Notes: generated by a model not told the origin, from the letters alone. DNA of 64,000 nt from Aerolutibacter ruishenii (GCF_007830115.1 NZ_VLKP01000001.1:1-64000), one strand, 5' to 3'. Positions 29,744 to 41,266 are shown, counted from the first letter of the stretch. Program-made: numbers and translations.

Positions 29744-30379
29744 ATGCACGCCAACCAAGACCCCGCCCCACGCATCGACCTGGACACCACGCCCTGCCAC
29801 GTCGACGCACCGGCACAGGGACACGCCGTGCAGGGCGATGGCGACGCCGCGGTGGAGAGGCTGTACGAGGGCCAGTGGTTGCGCATGCTGCGCCGCGGCC
29901 GCTGGGAGTACGCCGAGCGGACCCACGGCAACGGCATGGCGGTGATCATAATCGCGGTGACGCCACAGGACCGGATCATCTTCGTCGAGCAGTTCCGCAT
30001 TCCGCTGCAGGCACGGACCATCGAGATGCCGGCGGGGCTGGTGGGCGACCAGGCCGGGGAGGACACCCTGGAAGATGCCGCCCGGCGCGAACTTGAAGAG
30101 GAAACGGGCTGGTATCCCGCGCAGGTGGAAGTACTGCTCGTCGGACCCACGTCGTCTGGCATGAGCAACGAACGCATCGCCTACGTGCGTGCCACCGACC
30201 TGCGCAAGGTCGGTGATGGCGGCGGCGTGGACGGCGAGGAGATCATCGTCCATGAGGTGCCGCTGTCCGAGGCGCCTGCCTGGCTGATGCAGAAGCAGCG
30301 CGAGGGCTACGAACTGGACCTCAAGCTGTGGGGTGGACTGTGGATGGTGGATCGTAATCCGGATGGATCGCCGGCCTGA
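29744..30379 (+). CDS. NUDIX hydrolase, probable ADP-ribose pyrophosphatase
   Basis: A 211-residue protein with an intact NUDIX box (G-x5-E-x7-REUxEExGU) spanning GDQAGEDTLEDAARRELEEE and the following TGW, near residues 102-125. The preceding VEQFRIPLQARTIEMPAG is the substrate-side motif of ADP-ribose pyrophosphatases. Likely splits ADP-ribose to AMP and ribose 5-phosphate. Same strand as the exonuclease gene, 71 bases downstream. Confidence 0.9.
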   Translation: MHANQDPAPRIDLDTTPCHVDAPAQGHAVQGDGDAAVERLYEGQWLRMLRRGRWEYAERTHGNGMAVIIIAVTPQDRIIFVEQFRIPLQARTIEMPAGLVGDQAGEDTLEDAARRELEEETGWYPAQVEVLLVGPTSSGMSNERIAYVRATDLRKVGDGGGVDGEEIIVHEVPLSEAPAWLMQKQREGYELDLKLWGGLWMVDRNPDGSPA

Positions 30380-30469
30380 GGCGTGGGTTGGGGCCGGCGA
30401 TACCAAGCCTGGGATCGGGCCGCGACTTTCGGCGGCCCCAACGCCTTCCCGTCAGCCGACAACAGCTGA

Positions 30470-31411
30470 TCAGGCAAATCGATCCGTCGCCGCCACCAGC
30501 GCGTCGATGTTCTCCGCCTCGAACGCCGAGTGGCCCGACGCCGGGGTGATCACCAGTTCGCCCTTCGGCCACGCCTTGTGCAAATCCCACGCATTGGCAA
30601 CCGGACACACCACGTCGTAGCGGCCGTGCACGATCACGCCGGGGATGTGCGCGATCTTGTGCGCATCGCGCAGCAGCTGGTCGTCGACCTCGAAGAAGCC
30701 GCTGTTGACGAAGTAGTGGTTCTCGATCCGGGCGAAGGCCAGGGCGAACTGCGGGTCTTCGTGGCTGTTGGCGAAATCCGCATCCACGTGCAGGAAGCTG
30801 GTGGCGCCTTCCCACACGCTCCACGCCTTGGCGGCGGCCAGGCGCACGGTTTCGTTGTCACTGGTCAGGCGACGATGGAAGGCGCTGATCAGGTCATGGC
30901 GTTCCACCACCGGAATCGCGGCCAGGTAGTATTCCCACGCATCCGGGAACAGGCGCGAGGCGCCTTCCTGGTAGAACCATTCCAGCTCCCAGCGGCGCAG
31001 CATGAAGATGCCGCGCAGCACCAGCTCGGTGACGCGCTGCGGGTGGGTCTGCGCGTAGGCCAGTGCCAGCGTGGAACCCCAGGAACCGCCGAACACCTGC
31101 CAGGAGTCGATGCCGAGCTTTTCGCGCAGCGTCTCGATGTCGGCCACCAGATGCCAGGTGGTGTTGTCCACCAGGTCGGCATGCGGGGTGGAGCGGCCGC
31201 TGCCGCGCTGGTCGAACAGGATGATCCGGTACTTGGCCGGGTCGTGGAAGCGGCGCATCTTGTCACTGCAGCCGCCACCCGGGCCGCCGTGCAGCATCAC
31301 CACCGGCTTGCCCTGCGGGTTGCCGCACTGCTCGTAGTACAGCGTGTGGCGGTCGTCGACCTTGAGTTGGCCAACGTCGTAGGGCTGGATCTCGGGGTAC
31401 AGGGTGCGCAT
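30470..31411 (-). CDS. pip: Prolyl iminopeptidase
   Basis: An alpha/beta-hydrolase (peptidase S33) that removes N-terminal proline. The 313-residue protein shows the oxyanion motif HGGPGGG (41-47), DQRGSGRSTPH (67-77), the nucleophile Ser110 in GGSWGS, a later GRYDVVCP (acid) and the C-terminal SGHSAFE (His). The start follows the family (MRTLYPEIQPYD). Convergent with the NUDIX gene. Confidence 0.95.
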   Translation of the reverse strand: MRTLYPEIQPYDVGQLKVDDRHTLYYEQCGNPQGKPVVMLHGGPGGGCSDKMRRFHDPAKYRIILFDQRGSGRSTPHADLVDNTTWHLVADIETLREKLGIDSWQVFGGSWGSTLALAYAQTHPQRVTELVLRGIFMLRRWELEWFYQEGASRLFPDAWEYYLAAIPVVERHDLISAFHRRLTSDNETVRLAAAKAWSVWEGATSFLHVDADFANSHEDPQFALAFARIENHYFVNSGFFEVDDQLLRDAHKIAHIPGVIVHGRYDVVCPVANAWDLHKAWPKGELVITPASGHSAFEAENIDALVAATDRFA

Positions 31412-31549
31412 GGGCGGCCTCGGAGGATGAACCGGGGAAGTGTAGCGCCGGCGCAGCCAAGACTCGTCCGGTTCGCGGCCACCCGCCGCGCGCGCACCTG
31501 CTGGCGCCGCGTGCGGCGAGAGGGCTCGCCTCTCCAAGCGAGCGGTCGA

Positions 31550-32380
31550 TCAGCCGGGCCAGCGCCCCAGGGTGACGCGATCGCGCTGTTCCAGGTCGGT
31601 CTGCGTGGCGACATCGACGAACCCTGCCCGGGCGAACAACGCGCGCACGGCTTCGCCCTGGTCCCATCCGTGCTCTACCAGCAGCCAGCCACCCGGGTGC
31701 AGGTGCACCGGGGCTCCCGCCACGATCGCGCGCAGGTCGTCCAGACCATCCACGCCGGAGGCCAGCGCGCTGACGGGCTCGTGGCGCAGGTCGCCCTCGC
31801 CCAGGTGCGGGTCGCCCTCGGCAATGTACGGCGGGTTGCTGGCCACCAGGTCGAATCGCTGCCCGGCCAGCGGCGCCCACCACGACCCGTGGTGGAAGCT
31901 CACGTTGGGCAGTCGCAGCTCGTCCGCATTGGTCCGCGCCACCGCCAGGGCGCCGGCACTCGCATCCACCGCCGCCACCTGGGCCAGCGGCCGCTCCAGC
32001 GCCAGCGCCAGCGCGATCGCGCCGCTGCCGGTACCCAGGTCGGCCACGTGCAGGACGGCGCCGGCTGGCAGGTGCTCCAATGCCAGCTCCACCAGCAGCT
32101 CGGTTTCCGGGCGCGGGATCAAGGTGTCCGGCCCTACCTGCAGGTCGAAGCGCCAGAACCCCCGACGACCGGTGAGGTAGGCCACCGGTTCCCCGCCGGC
32201 GCGACGCGACACCAGGGCCTCGAAGGCGTCGCGCTCGGCCGACGCCAGCATTTCGTCGCCATGCGCGAACAGCCAGGCCGGACCACGCCCCAGCACATGG
32301 CCCATCAACAGTTCGGCCTCACCGGCCGGGAGGCGGGCGCGGGCGGCGCGGAGCAGGGACTCAATGCATTCCATAGCCAT
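31550..32380 (-). CDS. prmC: Peptide chain release factor N5-glutamine methyltransferase
   Basis: PrmC methylates the Gln of the GGQ motif of RF1 and RF2. The 276-residue enzyme has an N-terminal helical domain, the SAM-binding [15 protein letters not shown] (about 113-127), and the catalytic NPPYI at 182-186. Two starts compete: the ATG at 32380 and the ATG two codons later (32374), which has an AGAG about 7 bases upstream. The OxyR operator of ahpC overlaps both starts, so oxidised OxyR might affect prmC. Confidence 0.95.
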   Translation of the reverse strand: MAMECIESLLRAARARLPAGEAELLMGHVLGRGPAWLFAHGDEMLASAERDAFEALVSRRAGGEPVAYLTGRRGFWRFDLQVGPDTLIPRPETELLVELALEHLPAGAVLHVADLGTGSGAIALALALERPLAQVAAVDASAGALAVARTNADELRLPNVSFHHGSWWAPLAGQRFDLVASNPPYIAEGDPHLGEGDLRHEPVSALASGVDGLDDLRAIVAGAPVHLHPGGWLLVEHGWDQGEAVRALFARAGFVDVATQTDLEQRDRVTLGRWPG

Positions 32381-32409
32381 ACTCTATCAATTAAATGCCA
32401 AAGATCGAT
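32373..32409 (+). promoter_or_regulatory. OxyR operator upstream of ahpC
   Basis: The known OxyR pattern is ATAG-N7-CTAT-N7-ATAG-N7-CTAT. Here the four tetrads read ATAG (32373), CTAT (32384), ATGC (32395) and CGAT (32406), all at exact 11-base steps, giving 13 of 16 matches. The region is clearly AT-richer than its surroundings. It lies about 90 bases before ahpC and covers the start codon region of prmC. Confidence 0.82.
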
Positions 32410-32438
32410 TGGATTTATTTATTGAGACGTCCGAGAAT
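32409..32438 (+). promoter_or_regulatory. Candidate ahpC promoter
   Basis: A -35-like TTGGAT (32409-32414) abuts the OxyR operator, with GAGAAT (32433-32438) as a possible -10 box at 18-base spacing. This is the layout expected of an OxyR-activated promoter, where OxyR sits just upstream of or over a weak -35. The start site would be near 32445. Confidence 0.5.
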
Positions 32439-32498
32439 GGCCCCACTGAAGTTGAACCCCTCCCCCAAACCGCTTCCCCAACCAGAAGGACGCAATCC

Positions 32499-33062
32499 AT
32501 GTCCCTGATCAATACCCAAGTGCAGCCCTTCAAGGCCAACGCCTACAAGAACGGCCAGTTCATCGAAGTGACCGAGAAGGACCTGCAGGGCAAGTGGTCC
32601 GTGCTGATCTTCATGCCGGCCGCCTTCACCTTCAATTGCCCGACCGAGATCGAAGATGCCGCCGAGCATTACGAAGAGTTCCAGAAGGCCGGCGCCGAGG
32701 TCTACATCGTCACCACCGACACCCACTTCTCGCACAAGGTGTGGCACGAGACCTCGCCGGCGGTGGGCAAGGCCAAGTTCGCCCTGGTCGGCGACCCGAC
32801 CCACGTGCTGACCAACGCCTTCGGCGTGCACATCCCGGAAGAAGGCCTGGCCCTGCGCGGCACCTTCGTGATCAACCCGGACGGCGTGATCAAGACGATG
32901 GAAGTGCATGACAACGCCATCGCCCGCGACGTGACCGAGACCGTGCGCAAGCTCAAGGCCGCCCAGTACGTGGCCAGCCACCCGAACGAAGTGTGCCCGG
33001 CCAAGTGGAAGGAAGGCGCCAAGACCATCGCGCCGTCGCTGGACCTGGTCGGCAAGATCTGA
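32499..33062 (+). CDS. ahpC: Alkyl hydroperoxide reductase subunit C
   Basis: AhpC is the 2-Cys peroxiredoxin that reduces H2O2 and organic peroxides. The 187-residue protein has the peroxidatic Cys47 in FTFNCPTE and the resolving Cys near 166 in PNEVCPAKW, and the length matches the typical AhpC. It is controlled by the OxyR site upstream and followed by ahpF and oxyR. Confidence 0.97.
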   Translation: MSLINTQVQPFKANAYKNGQFIEVTEKDLQGKWSVLIFMPAAFTFNCPTEIEDAAEHYEEFQKAGAEVYIVTTDTHFSHKVWHETSPAVGKAKFALVGDPTHVLTNAFGVHIPEEGLALRGTFVINPDGVIKTMEVHDNAIARDVTETVRKLKAAQYVASHPNEVCPAKWKEGAKTIAPSLDLVGKI

Positions 33063-33072
33063 TCCCGCTGCA

Positions 33073-33127
33073 GGCGGCCGCCTCCGGGTGGCCGCCGCGG
33101 AGCGCGGCAGGCCCGGCGGCCTGCCGC
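33073..33127 (+). other. Two strong hairpins between ahpC and ahpF
   Basis: A 7-bp stem (GGCGGCC/GGCCGCC, 33073-33079 with 33090-33096) and a 9-bp stem (GCGGCAGGC/GCCTGCCGC, 33104-33112 with 33119-33127, 6-base loop) follow the ahpC stop by 11 bases. Neither has a U tract. They likely stabilise ahpC mRNA or reduce read-through into ahpF. Confidence 0.55.
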
Positions 33128-33340
33128 CTCTCCGCAGCACCCGCACCAACCGATTCACCCGATTCAACCGATCCACTCGCGGAATTGCCCCTCGATTCCG
33201 CCGGACGCTTGCAACAGCGGCTTGTACCTCCCCCGAAGGACAGCCCTCCCCTGCGCCGGTCCCTCCCCCGGCCATGTCCGAGGTCCAGGCCGCTCCTGCA
33301 AGCGCCTCTCTCCATCCCGTTCACGTTGGAGTACCCCCCC

Positions 33341-34924
33341 ATGCTCGACGCCAACCTGAAAACCCAGCTCCAGGCCTATCTGGAGAAGCTGGTGCAGCCG
33401 ATCGAACTGGTCGCCTCGCTCGACGCCAGCGACGCCTCGCAGGAGCTCGACGGCTTGCTGCAGGACATCGCCTCGCTGTCCGACAAGATCACCCTGCGCC
33501 GTGAAAACGATGCGCGCACCCCGTCGTTCGCCATCAACCGCGTCGGCAGCGACATCGGCGTGCGCTTCGCCGGCATCCCGATGGGCCACGAGTTCACCTC
33601 GCTGGTGCTCGCGCTGCTGCAGGTGGGCGGCCATCCGCCCAAGCTCGACGACGAGACCATCGCCCAGGTGCGTGCGCTCGACGGCGACTACCGCTTCGAA
33701 ACCTACATGTCGCTGTCGTGCCAGAGCTGCCCGGACACGGTGCAGGCGCTGAACCTGATGAGCGTGCTGAACCCGCGCATCCGCCACGTGGCGATCGATG
33801 GCGCGCTGTTCCAGGACGAAGTCACCGCGCGCGAAGTGATGTCCGTGCCGACCATCTTCCTCAACGGCCAGCCGTTCGACGCCGGCCGCATGACCGTCGA
33901 GATGGTCCTGGCCAAGCTCGATACCGGCGCCGCCGCGCGCGAGGCGGAGAAGATCAAGGCCAAGGACGCCTTCGACGTGCTGGTGGTGGGCGGTGGCCCG
34001 GCCGGCGCAGCGGCCGCAATCTATGCGGCGCGCAAGGGCATCCGCACCGGCATCGCCGCCGAGCGTTTCGGCGGCCAGGTGCTGGACACGATGGCCATCG
34101 AGAATTTCATCTCCGTGCCCTACACCGAAGGCCCCAAGCTGGCCGCGGCGCTGGAGCAGCACGTCAAGGAATACGACGTGGACGTGATGAACCTGCAGCG
34201 CGCCAGCAGGCTGGTGCCGGCAGGTGAAGACGGCCTGGTCGAAATCCAGCTGGAAAATGGCGCCTCGCTGAAGTCGCGCACCGTGGTGCTGTCCACCGGC
34301 GCGCGCTGGCGGCAGATGGGCGTGCCCGGCGAGGACCAGTACCGCAACAAGGGCGTGGCCTACTGCCCGCACTGCGACGGCCCGCTGTACAAGGGCAAGC
34401 GCGTGGCGGTGGTGGGCGGTGGCAACTCCGGCGTGGAGGCGGCCATCGACCTGGCCGGCATCGTGTCGCACGTGACGCTGATCGAGTTCGACAGCCAGCT
34501 GCGCGCCGACGAAGTGCTGCAGCGCAAGCTGCGCAGCCTGCCCAACGTGACCGTGCTGGTCAGCGCGCAGACCACCGAGGTGCTCGGCGACGGCCAGCGC
34601 GTCAATGGCCTGGTCTACAAGGATCGCTTGGGCGGCGACATCCACCGCGTGGAACTGGAAGGCATCTTCGTGCAGATCGGCCTGCTGCCCAACACTGAAT
34701 GGCTGAAGGGCACGCTGGACCTGTCGCCGCGCGGCGAGATCGTGATCGACGAACGCGGCCAGACTTCACTGCCGGGCGTGTTCGCCGCAGGCGATGCGAC
34801 GACCGTGCCGTACAAGCAGATCGTGATCGCGATGGGTGCCGGCTCCACCGCCGCGCTCAGCGCCTTCGACCACCTGATCCGCACCTCGGCACCGGCCTCG
34901 GAACCGGTCACCGCCGCCGCCTGA
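33341..34924 (+). CDS. ahpF: Alkyl hydroperoxide reductase subunit F
   Basis: AhpF passes electrons from NADH to AhpC. The 527-residue flavoprotein has an N-terminal double thioredoxin-fold domain with CQSC (Cys127 and Cys130), a linker, and a thioredoxin-reductase-like part with [19 protein letters not shown] (FAD), [11 protein letters not shown] (redox pair near 344), [12 protein letters not shown] (NADH) and the C-terminal [15 protein letters not shown]. The 278-base gap from ahpC suggests partial uncoupling from it. Confidence 0.97.
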   Translation: MLDANLKTQLQAYLEKLVQPIELVASLDASDASQELDGLLQDIASLSDKITLRRENDARTPSFAINRVGSDIGVRFAGIPMGHEFTSLVLALLQVGGHPPKLDDETIAQVRALDGDYRFETYMSLSCQSCPDTVQALNLMSVLNPRIRHVAIDGALFQDEVTAREVMSVPTIFLNGQPFDAGRMTVEMVLAKLDTGAAAREAEKIKAKDAFDVLVVGGGPAGAAAAIYAARKGIRTGIAAERFGGQVLDTMAIENFISVPYTEGPKLAAALEQHVKEYDVDVMNLQRASRLVPAGEDGLVEIQLENGASLKSRTVVLSTGARWRQMGVPGEDQYRNKGVAYCPHCDGPLYKGKRVAVVGGGNSGVEAAIDLAGIVSHVTLIEFDSQLRADEVLQRKLRSLPNVTVLVSAQTTEVLGDGQRVNGLVYKDRLGGDIHRVELEGIFVQIGLLPNTEWLKGTLDLSPRGEIVIDERGQTSLPGVFAAGDATTVPYKQIVIAMGAGSTAALSAFDHLIRTSAPASEPVTAAA

Positions 34925-34980
34925 GGCCAGCCGGCAACCGTTCGTGCGACAGTAATATCGGGTATCGAGCACACACACAC

Positions 34981-34999
34981 GGGGCCGCACGACGGCCCC
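34981..34999 (+). other. Hairpin and CA tract between ahpF and oxyR
   Basis: A 7-bp stem GGGGCCG/CGGCCCC with a 5-base loop follows a run of CA dinucleotides (about 34969-34979) and lies 7 bases before the GGAGG of oxyR. It is either a weak terminator of the ahp transcript or a structure that affects oxyR translation. Confidence 0.5.
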
Positions 35000-35018
35000 C
35001 GATCGGAGGCTTCCCCGC

Positions 35019-35969
35019 TTGAACCTGCGCGACCTCAAGTACCTGGTAGCCCTGGCCGACCACAAGCACTTCGGTCGCGCGGCCGCGGCCAGTTTCGTCA
35101 GCCAGCCCACGCTGTCCACCCAGATCAGGAAGCTGGAGGACGAACTGGGCGTGGCGCTGGTGGAACGCGCGCCGCGCAAGGTGATGCTGACTCCGGTCGG
35201 GCGCGAGATCGTGGAGCGCGCGCGCAAGGTGATCGCCGACGTCGAGCAGATGGCCGAGATCGCGAGGCGCAGCAAGGACCCCGAGGCGGGCACCGTCCGG
35301 CTGGGGCTGTTCCCGACGCTGGGCCCGTACCTGCTGCCCCACGTACTGCCCGCCGTGCGCAAGCGCTTCCCGCGGCTGGAACTGCTGCTGGTGGAGGAAA
35401 AGACCGACCAGCTGCTGGCGCGCCTGCGCGAGGGCCGCCTTGATGCGGCGCTGCTGGCGCTGCCGGTGCATGACGACCAGTTGCACATCGAGCCCTTGTT
35501 CGACGAGCAGTTCCTGCTGGCGGTACCGCAGCAACATGAACTGGCGAGCCGCGCGTCGCTGCGGGTGGACGACCTGGACGACCGTCACCTGCTGCTGCTG
35601 GAGGACGGCCACTGCCTGCGCGACCAGGCACTCGAAGTGTGCCGCCTGGCCGGCGCCGACGAACGCGACGGGTTCCGCGCCACCAGCCTGGAAACGCTGC
35701 GGCAGATGGTCGCCGCGGGCGTGGGCATCACCCTGCTGCCCGCGCTTTCGGTGCAGCCACCGGTGCCGCCATCGCCCGACATCCACCTGCTGCCCTTCGA
35801 GGGCGAGCCGCCGCACCGGCGCATCGCGATGGTGTGGCGACGCAGTTCGGCCATGCACGATTTCCTGCTGCAACTGGCCGCCGAGTTCCGCAAGCTGCCG
35901 CACCGGTTGCTGGAACCGCCTGAGCCCCGCGTGCCAGTACCCGCCGCAAGGGACGACTTCGCACACTGA
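35019..35969 (+). CDS. oxyR: Hydrogen-peroxide-sensing regulator OxyR
   Basis: OxyR is a LysR-type activator switched on by an intramolecular disulfide. The 316-residue protein has the N-terminal winged HTH (FGRAAAASFVSQPTLSTQIR, 18-37) and the sensor cysteines Cys199 and Cys208 in LLLEDGHCLRDQALEVC, the same numbering as in E. coli. I use the TTG start with GGAGG 8 bases upstream (MNLRDLKYLVALADH). The location after ahpCF and the operator upstream of ahpC make a compact peroxide regulon. Confidence 0.95.
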   Translation: MNLRDLKYLVALADHKHFGRAAAASFVSQPTLSTQIRKLEDELGVALVERAPRKVMLTPVGREIVERARKVIADVEQMAEIARRSKDPEAGTVRLGLFPTLGPYLLPHVLPAVRKRFPRLELLLVEEKTDQLLARLREGRLDAALLALPVHDDQLHIEPLFDEQFLLAVPQQHELASRASLRVDDLDDRHLLLLEDGHCLRDQALEVCRLAGADERDGFRATSLETLRQMVAAGVGITLLPALSVQPPVPPSPDIHLLPFEGEPPHRRIAMVWRRSSAMHDFLLQLAAEFRKLPHRLLEPPEPRVPVPAARDDFAH

Positions 35970-36023
35970 TCCGCGTGGCCCTGACCCTGGCCGTCCGCCA
36001 GGCGTCAACCGGCCCCGGGCGGT

Positions 36024-36680
36024 TCAACCGCCGGGCGTGATCCCGAGCGGACACGACACACCCGTGCCACCCAGTCCGCAATACCCATCCGGGTGCTTGG
36101 ACAGGTACTGCTGGTGTTCTTCCTCGGCGTAGTAGAACGCCGGTGCAGGGAAGCGGATCTCCGTGGTGATGTCGCCGTATCCCGCCGCATGCAGGCGCTG
36201 CTGGAACGCGTCGCGGCTGGCCAGCGCCGCCCCATGCTGTACTTCGTCATCGCAGTAGATGGCCGAACGGTACTGGGTGCCGGCATCGTTGCCCTGGCGC
36301 ATGCCCTGCGTGGGGTCATGGTTCTCCCAGAACGTTACCAGCAGGGCGGCGAAGGGAGTCGCGGCGGGGTCATAGACCACCAGCACGGTCTCGGCGTGGC
36401 CGGTCAGGCCACTGCAGACCTCGCGGTAGGTCGGGTTGGGGGTCACGCCTCCGGAATAGCCAGCGGCGGTGGTGAACACGCCGGGCAACGACCAGAACTT
36501 GCGTTCCGCGCCCCAGAAACAGCCCATGCCGAACTGCACCCGCGCGAGGCCTTCGAAGTCGCCGCGCAGCGGCCGCCCGAGCACGTGGTGCCGGCTGCCC
36601 AGCGCGACCGGTTCCGCGCGACCCGGCAGCGCCTCGTCAGGGCGTGGCAACCGCTGTTTCCAGGCACCGATTCCCAACAT
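36024..36680 (-). CDS. msrA: Peptide methionine sulfoxide reductase A
   Basis: MsrA repairs S-methionine sulfoxide in proteins. The 218-residue enzyme has the catalytic Cys54 in [13 protein letters not shown], the conserved YSGG near 75, and a C-terminal Cys in [15 protein letters not shown] that can act as resolving Cys. Convergent with oxyR; a GGCGGT/ACCGCC hairpin at 36018-36032 covers its stop codon. It lies with ahpCF-oxyR in an oxidative-damage block. Confidence 0.95.
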   Translation of the reverse strand: MLGIGAWKQRLPRPDEALPGRAEPVALGSRHHVLGRPLRGDFEGLARVQFGMGCFWGAERKFWSLPGVFTTAAGYSGGVTPNPTYREVCSGLTGHAETVLVVYDPAATPFAALLVTFWENHDPTQGMRQGNDAGTQYRSAIYCDDEVQHGAALASRDAFQQRLHAAGYGDITTEIRFPAPAFYYAEEEHQQYLSKHPDGYCGLGGTGVSCPLGITPGG

Positions 36681-36740
36681 GCTCAGGTCCTCCTGTCCGG
36701 ACAAGATGCGGCCGAGGCGGCGGCAATCAACCCCACGCAC

Positions 36741-37274
36741 TCAGTAGCGCAGGGACGCTTCCAGTGGATTGGCCCCGTTCCAGCGAGCGCGACCCGCCAA
36801 CCCGACCAGCTCGACCAGTACCGCCGCGCCCACCAGCGTGGCTCCCGTTCTTTCCAGTAAAGCGCGTGCCGCAAGCAGGGTGCCGCCCGTGGCCAGCACG
36901 TCATCGACCAGCAGCACGCGTGTTCCCGGACGGACGGCGTCCTCATGGATCTCCAGCCGGTCGCTGCCATATTCCAGGGCATAGTCCTGCGTGATCACCC
37001 GCGCGGGGAGCTTGCCGGGCTTGCGCACGGGTACGAACCCCGCATCCAGCGACCGCGCCAGGGCCGCGCCAAGGATGAAACCCCGCGCTTCGATCCCCGC
37101 CACGCAATCCACGCCTGCGCCGCGCCAAGGCGCTGCCAGCGTTTCGATCACCCACGCGAACCCGGCCGGGTCCGCCAACAGCGGGGTGATGTCCTTGAAC
37201 TGGATGCCAGGCTTGGGAAAGTCGGGTACGTCGCGGATCAGCGCTGGGAAATCGCGCGGGGGCATCAGGGTCAT
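36741..37274 (-). CDS. apt: Adenine phosphoribosyltransferase
   Basis: Apt salvages adenine to AMP using PRPP. The 177-residue protein has [20 protein letters not shown] (13-32), the GIEARGF motif (60-66) and the PRPP loop [11 protein letters not shown] (122-132). The ATG used (MTLMPPRDF) has GGAAG nearby; an ATG three codons later is also possible. Lies 19 bases downstream of the DUF2007 gene. Confidence 0.95.
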   Translation of the reverse strand: MTLMPPRDFPALIRDVPDFPKPGIQFKDITPLLADPAGFAWVIETLAAPWRGAGVDCVAGIEARGFILGAALARSLDAGFVPVRKPGKLPARVITQDYALEYGSDRLEIHEDAVRPGTRVLLVDDVLATGGTLLAARALLERTGATLVGAAVLVELVGLAGRARWNGANPLEASLRY

Positions 37275-37293
37275 GGACTTCCAGCCGGGTCGG

Positions 37294-37563
37294 TCACGCG
37301 GGGTCGGGCAGCATACCCGCGTCGTCCGGCGCCATGGCGTCGGCCTCTCCGGACGCATTGAGCGGCAGCGCCTCCACGATGCCGCGTGCCTCGGGCCAGG
37401 CCACATCGGGCACGCACACCGCCACCACGCCAAACAGCGGAAGCTCGCCCATCCCGCCCAGCAACTGCTCGCCGCGTAGGAACACCGGGATGTCCTCGGC
37501 CTCCAGCGCATGGCGCACCAGATGGGCATCGATCAGGTTGGCGGCTTCGTAGACTACTTTCAC
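37294..37563 (-). CDS. DUF2007-family small protein (putative signal-transducing)
   Basis: An 89-residue protein starting at GTG ([20 protein letters not shown]), with AGGTG 7 bases upstream. The [20 protein letters not shown] segment is typical of DUF2007, a small ferredoxin-like fold with a GlnB-like look. Function not established. The longer frame upstream has no matching residues, so I use the GTG. Probably co-transcribed with apt. Confidence 0.85.
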   Translation of the reverse strand: MKVVYEAANLIDAHLVRHALEAEDIPVFLRGEQLLGGMGELPLFGVVAVCVPDVAWPEARGIVEALPLNASGEADAMAPDDAGMLPDPA

Positions 37564-37727
37564 GGCACACCTGCACTTTGATGGCGGATCGGGGTCGCGT
37601 GGCAACCGATCGAGGCCCCATTGGAATCCGTTCACGGGCGTCCCGATGATCCAGCATACCCCCGCAGGCGGCACCGTCGCCTGCCAACGGCTAAACTGCA
37701 CGGTCTCCCACGCCTTGCCGATCCCGC

Positions 37728-39485
<1,758 letters not shown>

Positions 39486-39588
39486 GGCACGCCACGATGA
39501 ACCTGCACGCCACCGCCCGGCCCAGCCGGCAACGCATCCCCGGCCACGGCCGCGCCCGGTCGCGCGTGGGCACGCGGAGCCTGCTGTG

Positions 39589-40164
39589 ATGCTGTACGCC
39601 CAGATCCACCTCACCCTTCCCGTGTGGGTGCATGACCACGTGGACACCACGCGTGCGTACCCGGGGGACGAAGCCAAGGTGGCGTTGGCGATCGAACTCT
39701 CGCGGCTGAACATCCAGGCGGCCACCGGCGGTCCGTTCGGCGCGGCGGTGTTCGACGCGCATGACCGCATCATCGCCGTGGGCGTCAACCGCGTGCTCCC
39801 GCACACCTGCTCGCTGGCCCATGCCGAAACCATGGCCTACATGCTGGCGCAGGGTCGGACCCAGCGCCCGCGCCTGAACCAGACCCTCGACGGCGCCGCC
39901 TGCGGCCCGGTCACCCTCGCCACCTCGTCGCAACCCTGTTGCCAGTGCTACGGCGCCACCGTATGGGCCGGTATCGACCGCCTGCTGATCGGCGCACGGG
40001 CCGAAGACGTTGAATCGCTCACCGAGTTCGACGAAGGTCCGCTGCCCGCGGACTGGATCGGCGAACTGGAGCGCCGTGGCATCCGCGTGGTGCGCGACCT
40101 GCATCGCGACGCCGCGTGCGCGGTGCTGCGCGCCTACGGCGAACAGGGCGGGGCGAAATACTGA
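39589..40164 (+). CDS. Nucleoside/base deaminase of the CDA fold
   Basis: A 191-residue zinc deaminase: HAE at 78-80 (SLAHAETMAYM) and PCCQC at 116-120 give the zinc ligands His, Cys and Cys plus the catalytic Glu. The closest pattern is the guanine/cytosine deaminase-like or tRNA adenosine deaminase-like group, but the N-terminal 30 residues (IHLTLPVWVHDHVDTTRAY) are not from TadA. Substrate unknown. GTG at 39586 is an alternative start. Confidence 0.85.
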   Translation: MLYAQIHLTLPVWVHDHVDTTRAYPGDEAKVALAIELSRLNIQAATGGPFGAAVFDAHDRIIAVGVNRVLPHTCSLAHAETMAYMLAQGRTQRPRLNQTLDGAACGPVTLATSSQPCCQCYGATVWAGIDRLLIGARAEDVESLTEFDEGPLPADWIGELERRGIRVVRDLHRDAACAVLRAYGEQGGAKY

Positions 40165-40198
40165 TGGCACGCGTCGATTGCACGCCGCCCCTGTACCG

Positions 40199-41266
40199 AT
40201 GAGTGCCGATGCCCTCCTGTGCCTTTGCCGCGCCGGCTTCGAGCCCGAACTCGCCGCGGAACTGACCGAGCGTGCCGCCGAGGCGGGCTTCGCCGGTTAT
40301 GCCCGCACGCAACGCGCCAGCGGCTACGTCGAGTTCGTGTGCCACGAAGCGGCCGCCCTGGATCGCGCCCTGCCGCTGCGCGACCTGATCTTTGCCCGGC
40401 AGAAACTGCTGCGGCTGGCCGACCTGCGCGAGTTGAACCCCACCGACCGCATCGCCCCGATCCTGGCCGAGCTGGAGGCCGAAGCCGCCGACGGCCAACG
40501 CAGCACCTTCGGCGAACTGTGGGTTGAACACCCGGACTCCGACGACGGCAAGCCGTTGGCCGGCCTCGCCCGCGCGTTCGGCAACGCCCTCCGCCCGGCG
40601 CTTCGCGAGGCGGGCTGGCTGAGCCGCCAGGACGATGCGACGCGTCCGCGCCTGCACGTGGTGTTCCTTGATGGCGGGCACGCCATGCTCGCGCGCAGCG
40701 ATACCCGCGATGCGTCGCCTTGGCCGCTGGGCATTCCGCGCCTGCGCATGCATCCCGACGCGCCCAGCCGTTCAGCGCTGAAGCTGGAAGAAGCCCTGCT
40801 CACCCTGCTCGACGCGGGCGAGCGCAGTCGCCTGCTGCGCGACGGCATGCGCGGCGCCGATCTGGGGGCCGCCCCCGGCGGCTGGACCTGGGTGCTGGTG
40901 CGCCACGGACTGCACGTCACCTCCGTCGACAACGGTCCGCTGCGCCCGCAACTGCTCGACAGCGGCAAGGTCGAACACCTGCGCGCCGATGGCTTCCATT
41001 GGCAGCCCAGGGCACCACTGGACTGGATGGTCTGCGACATGGTTGAACAGCCCCGCCGCGTGGCCGAACGCATGGCGACCTGGCTGCGCGAAGGCTGGTG
41101 CCGCCACACCATCTTCAACCTCAAGTTGCCGATGAAGAAGCGCTGGGACGAGACGCGGCTGTGCCTGGACTTGTTGCAGGCGCAGGCCGGCCGGCCGCTC
41201 ACCGTGCGCGCTCGCCAGCTGTACCACGACCGGGAGGAAATCACGGTCTTCGCAACCCCGCGCTGA
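40199..41266 (+). CDS. rlmM: 23S rRNA 2'-O-ribose C2498 methyltransferase
   Basis: RlmM methylates C2498 of 23S rRNA. The 355-residue protein has an N-terminal THUMP-like half (residues 1-180) and a Rossmann methyltransferase half with the SAM loop GADLGAAPGGWTWVL near 220 and the catalytic DMVEQPRRVAE and FNLKLPMKKRW segments, giving the K-D-K-E set of RrmJ-type enzymes. The ATG used is the family start (MSADALLCLCRAGFE). Confidence 0.94.
   Translation: MSADALLCLCRAGFEPELAAELTERAAEAGFAGYARTQRASGYVEFVCHEAAALDRALPLRDLIFARQKLLRLADLRELNPTDRIAPILAELEAEAADGQRSTFGELWVEHPDSDDGKPLAGLARAFGNALRPALREAGWLSRQDDATRPRLHVVFLDGGHAMLARSDTRDASPWPLGIPRLRMHPDAPSRSALKLEEALLTLLDAGERSRLLRDGMRGADLGAAPGGWTWVLVRHGLHVTSVDNGPLRPQLLDSGKVEHLRADGFHWQPRAPLDWMVCDMVEQPRRVAERMATWLREGWCRHTIFNLKLPMKKRWDETRLCLDLLQAQAGRPLTVRARQLYHDREEITVFATPR

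Noticed and set aside
34951-34966. OxyR site in front of oxyR itself (autoregulation)
   Set aside because: TAATAT and TATCGA are present, but the ATAG/CTAT tetrads at 11-base steps are not.
36018-36032. Hairpin with the msrA stop codon in its loop as a terminator for oxyR
   Set aside because: Only 6 bp with no U tract, and it lies in msrA coding sequence; too weak to call.
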